A stretch of DNA of 64,000 bases from Pseudomonadota bacterium. GTDB taxonomy: Bacteria > Pseudomonadota > Gammaproteobacteria > Acidiferrobacterales > UBA6901. The stretch covers positions 62,001 to 126,000 of the forward strand of contig JAKASJ010000002.1 of the NCBI GenBank assembly GCA_021819085.1, written 5' to 3'. Made by a program: the position numbers and the translations under genes. The first letter of the stretch is position 1. Each line of letters opens with the position of its first letter. Of this stretch, positions 54,302 to 61,912 are shown piece by piece. Below the pieces are notes generated by a model that was not told where the DNA came from, did no database searches, and worked only from the letters and a program-made list of their open reading frames with translations.

Positions 54302-54982
54302 TTAGTCTAAGGAGATGCGCAGTGCTGCGGCTGTGGCCCAGGGCGCGAAACCCAGCGCCAGCAGCAAAAAGGCTCCTAACAGGGAGAAATAGGCTTTGGT
54401 ATCAAGACCCGAGGCACTGGCCGTGACGGCCCCCGCTCCGAAAATGAGAACCGGAGTATACAACGGCAGCACCAGCAGGGACAGCAGCACACCCCCTCCC
54501 CGCACCCCGAGGGTGAGGGCGGCGCCGACGCTGCCCAGGAGACTGAGCACGGGGGTGCCGAGAAGCAGCGTGACCGCCAGAGTTCCCATGGCGTGTGCGG
54601 GAAGATTCAGCTGCATGGCCAACAGTGGGCTCAAAACCACCAGCAGCAGGCCACTGGTCACCCAGTGGGCCGCAACTTTGGCGAAAACGAGGGGCGTCAG
54701 GGGGTGCGGACTCAGGGTCATCTGCTCCAGCGTGCCGTCGGCATGGTCACCGGCGAACAGTCGCCCCAGGGAGAGCATCGTGGCAAGCAGCGCGGCAACC
54801 CACAGGACCCCGGGCGCCAGCCTGCTCAGGACGTCCGGTTCAGGTCCGACGCCCAGCGGAAACAGGCTCGAGACGATGACAAAGAACGCGAGTGGAGTGG
54901 CCACATCCGCTGGTTTGCGTGCGGCGAGGATCAGGTCGCGCTGGAAAATACAGCGGGCGGTGCCGAGCAGATTCTGGGACAT
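54302..54982 (-). CDS. ccmB: Haem exporter permease CcmB
   Basis: A 226-residue ABC-type membrane subunit with six predicted helices. It starts MSQNLLGTARCIFQRDLILAARKPADV, typical of CcmB. LFAGDHADGTLEQMTLSPHPLTPLVFAKVAAHW is the cytoplasmic coupling loop. It forms the CcmAB transporter that energises release of holo-CcmE. Its start overlaps the ccmA stop (TGATG). Confidence 0.94.
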   Translation of the reverse strand: MSQNLLGTARCIFQRDLILAARKPADVATPLAFFVIVSSLFPLGVGPEPDVLSRLAPGVLWVAALLATMLSLGRLFAGDHADGTLEQMTLSPHPLTPLVFAKVAAHWVTSGLLLVVLSPLLAMQLNLPAHAMGTLAVTLLLGTPVLSLLGSVGAALTLGVRGGGVLLSLLVLPLYTPVLIFGAGAVTASASGLDTKAYFSLLGAFLLLALGFAPWATAAALRISLD

Positions 54983-55593
54983 CAGGAGTCCAGCCTGATC
55001 TTGCTGATTTGTCCGGTCACCGCCAGCTCCTGGTGCGAGGTGATGACGACCAGTCCTCCGGCCGCGACATGAGCCGTCAGCCGCTCGTTCATGATTGCGC
55101 CGAAATGGACGTCGAGTGCCGTCAGCGGTTCATCCAGAATCCACAGCGGCTTGGTGGCCACAAGCAGGCGTGCCAGCGCGAGACGCCGTTTCTGGCCCTG
55201 CGAAAGAAACTTCGCCGGCAGCCGCGCCGCCTTGGTCAGGCCGACCCGCTCCAGTGCCGCGGCGATGTCGACGTGAGAATCCGCGCCGCCGACGCAGGTA
55301 CCGAACCGCAGGTTTTCGGCGGCGCTGAGATCGCCCTGAATGCCGTTTGCGTGCCCGATATAGCAGAGCTGGCTGCGGTAATCGTCCGCAAGCTGGCTGA
55401 TCGGGGTTCCTTGCCATCGCACTTCCCCATCCGCCGGCTGGGAGAGCCCGCAAAGCGTACGCAGCAGCGTGGTCTTGCCGCTTCCGTTGGCACCCTGAAC
55501 ATAGAGCAGTTCACCCGGCTGTACCGAGAAGGACAGCTTCTCGAACAGAGCCCGGTCCCCGCGCGAGCAGGTTAAATCGACGACTTGCAGCAA
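54982..55593 (-). CDS. ccmA: Haem exporter ATPase CcmA
   Basis: A 203-residue ABC ATPase. Walker A is GANGSGKTTLLRTL near 36-49, the signature FLSQGQKRRLALARLL near 130, and Walker B LWILDEPLTALD near 150. It pairs with CcmB. It heads the ccmABCDE-G block; a tRNA-Arg gene lies 26 bases upstream on the same strand, so the ccm promoter must overlap that space or the tRNA may be co-transcribed. Confidence 0.95.
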   Translation of the reverse strand: MLQVVDLTCSRGDRALFEKLSFSVQPGELLYVQGANGSGKTTLLRTLCGLSQPADGEVRWQGTPISQLADDYRSQLCYIGHANGIQGDLSAAENLRFGTCVGGADSHVDIAAALERVGLTKAARLPAKFLSQGQKRRLALARLLVATKPLWILDEPLTALDVHFGAIMNERLTAHVAAGGLVVITSHQELAVTGQISKIRLDS

Positions 55594-55619
55594 ATTGCCC
55601 CTCCGTATCTGCGGGATAA

Positions 55620-55695
55620 TGGTGCCCCGGAGACGAATCGAACGTCCGACCTGCCGCTTAGGAGGCGGCTGCTCTATCCACTGAGCTACCGGGGC
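55620..55695 (-). tRNA. tRNA-Arg (anticodon CCT)
   Basis: It folds as a complete 76-base cloverleaf: acceptor GCCCCGG / CCGGGGC, D-arm GCTC...GAGC, anticodon stem GCCGC/GCGGC with loop CTCCTAA (anticodon CCT, reads AGG), T-arm GGACG-TTCGATT-CGTCT, and an encoded 3' ACCA. It lies immediately upstream of ccmA on the same strand. Confidence 0.95.
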
Positions 55696-56476
55696 AGTGT
55701 GCGGCGCATTCTAGCACTCATCGGGCCCGTCCGTAGCCAGGAGCCGGTCCAGCCGCGGCAGGCCGCACAACCGGTCTGCCGGAGGCCAAGTCCCGGCCGG
55801 GCTGCGTTCGCAGGCCGCGTGAAAGATCTGGAACGAATCCGAATCCGGATCCAGAGTAGCCTTAATGGGCACGAAAGCATGCCGATTTTACGTGCCACCA
55901 ACCCATACGCTGAAAATATCGCGTCTTTTTGGGCCCTGGTCCCGTTCCGGACCGGCCTGCGGATTGCGTGACCGCCTGCGTCCGGGAGCATTGCGTCTTG
56001 ATTTCAATCCCTCGCCGAAGTCGGCATGGTGCCGCGGGTGCCCGGACCATTCGGGCGCAGACTGCCTATCGGGATCTGCGCGTTTTTGAGGGCATCAACA
56101 GGCACCGTACCGCCGAAATCGAAATATCGGACCGTTCGTTCGTGTTGCGACGTGGCTGGCCGCAGATCCGATTGCATCAGAATAAATTTCATGCAACCAT
56201 TGTAGTGGTAGAATCACTCTAAAGTGATTCTCCGGTCCCGGAGTCGCGTGAAGGCCTGAAACCGCCGCACAGGCGACTGCCGATGCAGTGATGGACGCTG
56301 TTTCTGAAGGAATGCGGAATCCGGTCCGATGTATCGGAACTGACGCAGTGATGCCGGCGACATCAACCGGCAAGGACACGGCGTCGCAACCAAATATGCG
56401 AGCATTGCCAGAGACAGCCGAATTGGCGTTGCTCGATCGAAAGCTGTAGTCCCTGACAGGTACAGGCTGATATCGC
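55696..56476. other. Long intergenic region, one hairpin seen
   Basis: 781 bases with no convincing gene. Open frames are short and of shadow-like composition. At 56210-56231 a perfect 9-bp inverted repeat occurs (AGAATCACT-CTAA-AGTGATTCT). The ctaG promoter is expected toward 56476. Elsewhere I see nothing. Confidence 0.45.
56210..56231. promoter_or_regulatory. Perfect inverted repeat, possible operator
   Basis: AGAATCACT - CTAA - AGTGATTCT, 9-bp arms. There is no T-run, so an operator upstream of the copper-delivery genes is more likely than a terminator. The bound protein is unknown. Confidence 0.4.
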
Positions 56477-57340
56477 GTGCAGCCGATCATCGTCTATCTT
56501 GAGCCCTGGGAGTTTTCTCCCACCGTACTCATTACCTGCATCCTGCTGATTGCCGCCTATGTGCGCGGGCTGGCGCTCACCAGACATGCCGGTGGGGCCG
56601 TTGGTTTCTGGCGGCCACTCTCGTTCTTTGTGGGGCTTGGTCTCATCTATATCGCCCTGCAAACATACTTCGATTTTCTCGCGCAGCACATGTTTTGGAT
56701 CCATCGGCTGCAAGTCCTGTTCCTGCACCACGCCGGGCCGTTTCTGATGGCGCTGGCCGGACCCTGGGATACCATCGCGCGCGGCGTACCCCGCGGCCTG
56801 CGCGAACGGGTGTTTCGCCCCATCTTCGGCAGCCGAGCGGTACGGTCGCTATACGGATTCCTTCAGCATCCCCTCGTGGCGCCGCTGATGTTCGTGGGCA
56901 TCATCTATTTCTGGCTCATTCCCGCTGTTCATTTCACGGCCATGCTGGATGTGAACCGTTATCGCATCATGAACTGGAGCATGGTGGTGGACGGGATGCT
57001 TTTTTGGTGGATCATGGTTGCCCCGCTAAGTGCGCAGGGACACGCCAAACTCCCGTACCTTACGCGTATTGTCATCCTTATTTTCGTGGCGCTGCTTCAG
57101 ATTCCGCTGGGCGCATACATCACGTTTCGGGGGTCCATCATCTACAATGTCTATGGCATCTGCGGGCGCGCCTGGGCGATCAATCCGATGACCGATCAGC
57201 AGATCGGCGGCTTGCTGACCTGGATCCCGCCGGCGATGATGTGCGCGGTCAACATGCTGGTCATCCTGCGCTACATGCTGCACGAACAGGGTGGCAGGCC
57301 GAGTGCCGAATCCACGCTGGCCAATGCCGTGAACGTCTGA
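56477..57340 (+). CDS. ctaG: Cytochrome c oxidase assembly protein, CtaG (caa3-type)
   Basis: A 287-residue integral membrane protein of the caa3-type CtaG family (not Cox11), with about seven membrane segments. Conserved features are LQVLFLHHAGPFLMALAGPW (His-rich pair) and FLQHPLVAPLMFVGIIYFWLIPAVHF, plus MNWSMVVDGMLFWWIMV. In Bacillus CtaG helps form the copper-containing oxidase. The GTG/ATG start region gives MQPIIVYLEPWEFSPTVL. The next gene, a PCu(A)C chaperone, starts 12 bases after. Confidence 0.87.
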   Translation: MQPIIVYLEPWEFSPTVLITCILLIAAYVRGLALTRHAGGAVGFWRPLSFFVGLGLIYIALQTYFDFLAQHMFWIHRLQVLFLHHAGPFLMALAGPWDTIARGVPRGLRERVFRPIFGSRAVRSLYGFLQHPLVAPLMFVGIIYFWLIPAVHFTAMLDVNRYRIMNWSMVVDGMLFWWIMVAPLSAQGHAKLPYLTRIVILIFVALLQIPLGAYITFRGSIIYNVYGICGRAWAINPMTDQQIGGLLTWIPPAMMCAVNMLVILRYMLHEQGGRPSAESTLANAVNV

Positions 57341-57352
57341 GCGGAGCGTGGC

Positions 57353-57862
57353 ATGACATTGCGCATACAGTCGGAACGGATGAAGAAACGCGCGGACATC
57401 GGGGTGCTGGCCCGGTTCGGCCGCTACCTCATCGGTATGACGTTTGTGACCGGGCTGACGGCGCCCGCTGCCTGGCCTGTCACCCCTGCAGCGTCGACCA
57501 CCGTGGTAACGCATGCGCGCATCCGCCTGCTGCCGGGGGACCTGCCGCTGGCGGGTTACTTCGACCTCGCGAACCAGGGAGTCCGGCCGGTGGTGCTGAT
57601 CGCAGCGTCGAGCCCCGCCTTCCGCAAAGCAGAGATCCATCGCAGCATGGAAGAAGGCGGAATGTCGTCCATGGTTCCGGTCCGGCGCCTCGAAATCAGA
57701 GCCGGTGCGATTTTGCGATTCTCTCCCGGGGGGTACCATCTCATGCTGGTGCGACGAGTGAAGCCACTGAGGGTCGGCGATACGGTGCCGGTCACACTGA
57801 AGTTTACCGGCGCGGCACCGTTGCGGGTGATGTTCAGGGTAAATGGGGCTGACAGCGAATGA
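57353..57862 (+). CDS. Periplasmic copper chaperone PCu(A)C
   Basis: A 169-residue secreted copper chaperone. An N-terminal signal-like segment (LIGMTFVTGLTAPAAWPVTPA) precedes the cupredoxin-like domain. The copper site matches H-x10-M-x21-H-x-M exactly: His96, Met107, His129, Met131. It delivers Cu(I) to the CuA or CuB centre of cytochrome oxidase with Sco. The stop overlaps the ATG of the Sco gene by 4 bases (ATGA). An upstream in-frame start at 57353 is used; ATG 57380 is possible. Confidence 0.88.
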   Translation: MTLRIQSERMKKRADIGVLARFGRYLIGMTFVTGLTAPAAWPVTPAASTTVVTHARIRLLPGDLPLAGYFDLANQGVRPVVLIAASSPAFRKAEIHRSMEEGGMSSMVPVRRLEIRAGAILRFSPGGYHLMLVRRVKPLRVGDTVPVTLKFTGAAPLRVMFRVNGADSE

Positions 57863-58473
57863 CGCGCCCGAACTTCGACGCCCTGCGCCTGCGCCGATGG
57901 GCATTGCTGGGCTCGCTCGTGCTCCTGGTCTTTGTGGGAGCCTGCAGCAAACCGAAGCGCTGGATGCTCGACGACATTACGGGCCTCATGCCCGCGCTCA
58001 AGTTCAACCTGACGAATGACTCCGGCCGGGTGGTAGACGCTTCGGCCTACCGCGGCAAGGTGGTACTGCTGTATTTCGGTTATACCCATTGCCCTGACGT
58101 CTGTCCTGCCACCCTCGCCAAACTGGGGGAGGCCATCCACGGCTTGGGGGCAGACGCCGCGGAGGTCCGCGTGCTGTTCGTCACGGTCGACCCGGCCCGC
58201 GACACGACGGCGGTGCTGCATCGCTACGTCCGCGCGTTCGGTCCGGAGTTCGTCGGACTGCGTGGTGGCGACGATGCGCTGGAAAAGTTGGCGAAGCGTT
58301 ACCGCGTGGTCTATACCCGCGGAAAGCCCAATGTCCGCGGCAACTATGCGGTGTCCCACAGCAGTGCGGTGTTCATCTTCGACCGCCACGGCCGGGCGCG
58401 ATTGATTGCCACGGATTCCGACTCCGTTGGCGCCATCAGCCACGATCTTCGTCTCCTGCTTGGCGTCGGCTGA
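57859..58473 (+). CDS. SCO1/SenC/PrrC family copper chaperone
   Basis: A 204-residue membrane-attached periplasmic thioredoxin-fold protein with a lipobox-like VGAC at residue 29 (probable lipoprotein). The copper-binding CPDVC (Cys78, Cys82) and a C-terminal His near 167 (YAVSHSSAV) match Sco proteins that metallate CuA. The family name SenC here has nothing to do with the selenoneine SenC. It completes the ctaG-PCuAC-sco unit, with coupled translation. Confidence 0.92.
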   Translation: MTRPNFDALRLRRWALLGSLVLLVFVGACSKPKRWMLDDITGLMPALKFNLTNDSGRVVDASAYRGKVVLLYFGYTHCPDVCPATLAKLGEAIHGLGADAAEVRVLFVTVDPARDTTAVLHRYVRAFGPEFVGLRGGDDALEKLAKRYRVVYTRGKPNVRGNYAVSHSSAVFIFDRHGRARLIATDSDSVGAISHDLRLLLGVG

Positions 58474-58531
58474 GCCAAGGCCAAACTACCCCGATGGGGC
58501 GGCGCTTTTCATTGTGTCCGCGGCAGCAGCC

Positions 58532-58870
58532 AAAGACCGGAGGTCGCAATTTGCGACCTCAGACGCCGGGCGCGGCGGGCGGCGGTATCTGCCCTATGTC
58601 TTCACTGAGCACGGGGCAATCATGGCGGCCGCGGTACTGAACACGCCGCGCGCGGTCGAGATGAGTCTTTACGTCGTGCGCACGTTCGTGCGGTTGCGCG
58701 AGATGCTCGCCTCCAACAAGGAACTTAAGCGCAAGCTGGATGAGCTGGAACGCCGGCTCGGCGCGCACGATCAGGCGATCGCGAGCATTCTTTCTGCCAT
58801 CCGCGAGTTGATGGTCCCGCCCGAGGTCCCGAAGAAACGGAAGATCGGGTTTATTCAGAACGAGGATTGA
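58532..58870 (+). pseudogene. Truncated ORF6N/KilA-N-like protein
   Basis: The readable part (113 residues) matches the C-terminal two thirds of phage-type ORF6N proteins: RYLPYVFTEHGAIMAAAVLN, then RTFVRLREMLASNKELKRKLDELERRL and the typical PKKRKIGFIQNED end. The N-terminal DNA-binding half is missing, and the frame runs backwards into the end of the Sco gene. It appears to be a remnant of an integrated element. Confidence 0.7.
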
Positions 58871-58931
58871 GACAAGGGGTTGTCGCAGCCCGGGTTGTCA
58901 TGATGCGTCGGGTGTGGGGCGGATGGGGTCT

Positions 58932-59120
58932 TTACTTCTTAGCAATGTAGGTCCAATACGCAGTCACCCAGATAGCGCCCCATACTCCAAGGATGGCCGC
59001 AACCAACAGCGCGAGCATCCAGTCTTTGTCCTTGAAGAGGGCAATGACTTCGAGTCCCATGAGCACGAGGGCGATACCGACCCGGCTCTTGATCACCGCC
59101 CGCCAATACTCGGATACCAC
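58932..59120 (-). CDS. Small membrane protein (62 aa)
   Basis: A short protein with two hydrophobic helices (VGIALVLMGLEVIALF and MLALLVAAILGVWGAIWVTAYWTYIA). It starts at GTG 59120 after AAGGAGGA at 6 bases, a strong ribosome binding site that supports expression. No family is recognised. It sits in the element remnant at 58.5-60.6 kb. Confidence 0.55.
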   Translation of the reverse strand: MVSEYWRAVIKSRVGIALVLMGLEVIALFKDKDWMLALLVAAILGVWGAIWVTAYWTYIAKK

Positions 59121-59280
59121 GACGTCCTCCTTAGGAGACCGGCAACGAGAGCTACCGCTTCAAGAACAGCACCATCAAAACCGAAAAGGGGGGAAAGACT
59201 AAGAAACTACCCAAAGCTTGAGCCATACTGGCTCACATAGATGGGTCAAATTTCAATGCAAAACCCGGGCCAGTGTTAGC

Positions 59281-59586
59281 TGCAACTCAACAACCCCGTC
59301 CCTGGATCATAGTAGCGGTTCCAGTTATCGGAGAGCCCCGTCTCGGAATCGTAGGTCTGGCCCGGATACCGGAGTGTCACATCCAACGGGCTCGGTGGGC
59401 CGAGCGGGGTATTCCCGAAGACCCCCTCCTAGAGCCAGACGATGGTCCCAGTGGGGTTGGTGGCCAACCTTGGGATGTTGTCATAATCGGTGTACAGATA
59501 CGTGACCGTTTCCGTTCCGAGGGAATGGTCGTGGTGCCGGTCACTTTGGAGAGCCGGTTGCCGTTGGCATCGTACGAGACTTTGAG
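59281..59586 (-). pseudogene. Decayed fragment of an Rhs/YD-repeat protein
   Basis: On the minus strand, three pieces in two frames spell Rhs core: KVSYDANGNRLSKVTGTTT, TVTYLYTDYDNIPRLATNPTGTIVWL and RYPGQTYDSETGLSDNWNRYYDPGTGLLS (each quoted in part). A frameshift and a stop separate the pieces, so no functional protein is made. It abuts the antitoxin gene and is part of the same genomic scar. Confidence 0.7.
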
Positions 59587-59587
59587 G

Positions 59588-59869
59588 TTACGCGGCCTTT
59601 TTCACCTTCACGGCCACATGCCGGCCGACGCGCGCCAGCATGTTCACAAGGGCGTCCAAGCTGAATTTCTCAATGCGCCCGCGCAGCAGGTCGTTGAGGC
59701 GTGGCTGCGTGAGCCCCAGATGTTTCGCGGCCTGGACCTGGGTATCGCCACTGGCTTCCACGTAACGCTGGATGGCGATCATCAATTCCGCACGCACGCG
59801 CATGCTGGCAGCTGCACCGGGTGTATCTTCGATGGCATCCCATACACTTGCATAGGTCTGTTTCTTCAT
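59588..59869 (-). CDS. XRE-family antitoxin (HigA-like)
   Basis: A 93-residue helix-turn-helix protein: MKKQTYASVWDAIEDTPGAA, then AAKHLGLTQPRLNDLLRGRIEKFSLDALVNMLARVG, an HTH of the HigA/HTH_37 kind. It would neutralise the toxin and repress the operon. The toxin gene lies upstream on the same strand and overlaps by 4 bases (toxin first, HigBA order). Confidence 0.85.
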   Translation of the reverse strand: MKKQTYASVWDAIEDTPGAAASMRVRAELMIAIQRYVEASGDTQVQAAKHLGLTQPRLNDLLRGRIEKFSLDALVNMLARVGRHVAVKVKKAA

Positions 59870-60189
59870 TGCTCTTTCCTCAGCGCCTTGTAGCGCGTCG
59901 TCGCCAGACTCAAATCGGCCTTGGCGGTTTTCTGGGTCTTTTTCTGGAAAGCGTGCAGCACATAGACAGCTTCCGGAAGCGTGGCGACATACAGCACCCG
60001 AAAGATCCCGCTTTCGACACGCACCCGGACCTCGGTGACACCGGGGCCGATAGTCTTCATCGGTTTCCAGCTCTCTGGTAAGAGTCCGCGTTGCACGCGA
60101 TCCAGTTGTAACCCCGACTCCCGGCGTGCCTCGTGCGGGAAAGCGCGCAGCGCTCCGAGAGAATCACCGAGAAAGGTGATGGGCTTCAT
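59866..60189 (-). CDS. RelE/HigB-like toxin (Gp49 family)
   Basis: A 107-residue toxin-like protein of the phage-derived Gp49/RelE superfamily: ITFLGDSLGALRAFPHEARRESGLQLDRVQ, RVESGIFRVLYVATLPEAVYVLHAFQKKTQKT and the basic tail. The signature FRVLYVA...VLHAFQKK with basic residues is typical of ribosome-dependent mRNA interferases. It precedes the antitoxin with overlap. Confidence 0.85.
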   Translation of the reverse strand: MKPITFLGDSLGALRAFPHEARRESGLQLDRVQRGLLPESWKPMKTIGPGVTEVRVRVESGIFRVLYVATLPEAVYVLHAFQKKTQKTAKADLSLATTRYKALRKEQ

Positions 60190-60340
60190 CAATTAATTAT
60201 ATCAGTGATGATATAAACTGCAACCCGTGCCTGGCTTGAGGCTCAGAAGCGTCCCATCCAGAGTGCACCGAAATGGTGTTCCCTCAGTACATAGGAGGAA
60301 TCATGCCACGTCCTGCAATCAGAGTAGTACCAACGGAACC

Positions 60341-60547
60341 ATGGACCATATCCCATGGGACAAAGACCGTCTGATCGGGCCGAAACCACCCCTCAAGCTT
60401 CGGGAGATCTGGGCCATCCGTATCAGGCTACAACTTGCCAAAAGTACCCGCGATCTGGCCCTGTTCAATCTGGCCATCGACAGCAAGCTCCGAGGTTGTG
60501 ACCTGATCAAGCTCAAGGTTCAACAACTCAAATCGGCAAAAAAATAG
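60341..60547 (+). pseudogene. Truncated tyrosine-type integrase fragment
   Basis: 68 residues: DHIPWDKDRLIGPKPPLKL, EIWAIRIRLQLAKSTRDLAL and FNLAIDSKLRGCDLIKLKV. This is the N-terminal core of a short phage-type tyrosine recombinase family of about 200 residues; the catalytic R-H-R-Y part is absent. It ends 30 bases from the 3' end of tRNA-Ala, the usual insertion target of such integrases. Confidence 0.75.
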
Positions 60548-60577
60548 GCCTAGCAAGCCGCTAAGCCTTTGTTTTTA

Positions 60578-60653
<76 letters not shown>

Positions 60654-60943
60654 ATGGAAACACCCTGCTTCTCTTCCTGCTGCTGCCAGACAGCCAGCGC
60701 GGGCCGCGAAATTGTACCTGCTTTGCAGCGAACGCGGAAGCTCAAGCTCACTGCCAGCCCATGCAGTCACTGCCTGCCGATGGGCCTCGGGCGGCGCCTG
60801 CCGCGTGCAGAAGTACTCGGGTGGCGTGGGGTTCGGCGGGCTATCGAGGTGCAGGAATTCCACCGGCCGGTGTGCCGGGATCCTTTGAACTATCGTCACT
60901 AAACCCCCGCATATGGTTAGTTTTTTCCCGGCAGGTGGATATA

Positions 60944-61861
60944 ATGGGACCCATGAGTACTACAGCACCGGGGCAGTTTATGGGCACCGGGCAAGACATA
61001 ATCGCCACGCTGCGGAGGGGGTCTGCGTCGCCGCTGTTCCGGCGATGGTTCCCTGCCTTCGTCAATATCGTCGCACTGGTCATACTTGCCTGGGGTATGG
61101 CGGAGTGGACATGGATGCTGGTCGTTCCCACCGTGCCGCAGGTGATTCCGGACCGCTATGCGGGAGCCGCGAACCAGTCTCTTAATATACAGCCGGTATT
61201 GGACGCGCAGCTCTTTGGTCAGGCGCCGCAGGTGGCGGGCGCCGGGGGTGAGTCGCTGGACGCAATTCCGATCAGCGGCCTCAATCTCGTCCTTGCCGGA
61301 GTCGTGGCGGCGGGCGGCGCCAGCTTTGCGCTCATCAGCGTCGACGGCCATCCGCAGGAACCCTTCGCCATCGGCCAGGAAGTGACGGCCGGAGCCGTAC
61401 TGCAGGCGGTTTATCCTGACCGTGTCCTGCTCAGACGCAACGGGATCACGGAGAGCCTGATGCTGGAAGGGGTTAAGGGTGACGGGGCTGGCGCATCCGA
61501 GGGGTCAATGCTTCCGGCCGGTCCTGCCCTTACGGGCATACTCAAGCGCGGGCAAAACGATTACGTCGTCCCGCGTGGCGTAATCAATGCCGAACTCCAC
61601 CAGCCGCAGAACCTGTTGACGCAGGCACTGATGGTGCCTGATCCGGGTGGCGGATTTCTGGTGCGCGAGATTCAGCCGAACAGCGTGTACCAGAAGCTCG
61701 GCCTGCATGTCGGGGACGTCATACGCAGCGTGAATGGTCAGCCTGTGAACAACATGCAGGAAGCCATTCATGCCTACCAGCAGGCGTCGACTCTGGCCAA
61801 TGTGCAGCTTCAGATCGTCCGCAACGGCCGCACGGAAGTCCTTCAGTACCAGGTCCAGTGA
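60944..61861 (+). CDS. gspC: Type II secretion protein GspC
   Basis: A 305-residue inner-membrane protein. One N-terminal membrane helix (FPAFVNIVALVILAWGMAEWTWML near 36-59), then the periplasmic HR domain (LVLAGVVAAGGASFALISVDGHPQEPFAIGQEV) that contacts the GspD N0 domain, then a C-terminal PDZ-like domain (GGFLVREIQPNSVYQKLGLHVGDVIRSVNGQPVNNMQEAI). It links the inner-membrane platform to the outer-membrane secretin. ATG 60944 has AGGTGG at 6 bases; ATG 60953 is possible. gspD starts 51 bases after. Confidence 0.92.
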   Translation: MGPMSTTAPGQFMGTGQDIIATLRRGSASPLFRRWFPAFVNIVALVILAWGMAEWTWMLVVPTVPQVIPDRYAGAANQSLNIQPVLDAQLFGQAPQVAGAGGESLDAIPISGLNLVLAGVVAAGGASFALISVDGHPQEPFAIGQEVTAGAVLQAVYPDRVLLRRNGITESLMLEGVKGDGAGASEGSMLPAGPALTGILKRGQNDYVVPRGVINAELHQPQNLLTQALMVPDPGGGFLVREIQPNSVYQKLGLHVGDVIRSVNGQPVNNMQEAIHAYQQASTLANVQLQIVRNGRTEVLQYQVQ

Positions 61862-61912
61862 CCCGTGCGCCATAACGCCTATGGTCCGGTTCTCAGGGGA
61901 AATGATCGCCAC

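Noticed and set aside
57859-58473. Reading the SCO1/SenC family name as the selenoneine gene senC
   Set aside because: The names coincide only. This is a copper chaperone with CPDVC; the selenophosphate synthetase at 20860-23124 fills the selenoneine SenC role.
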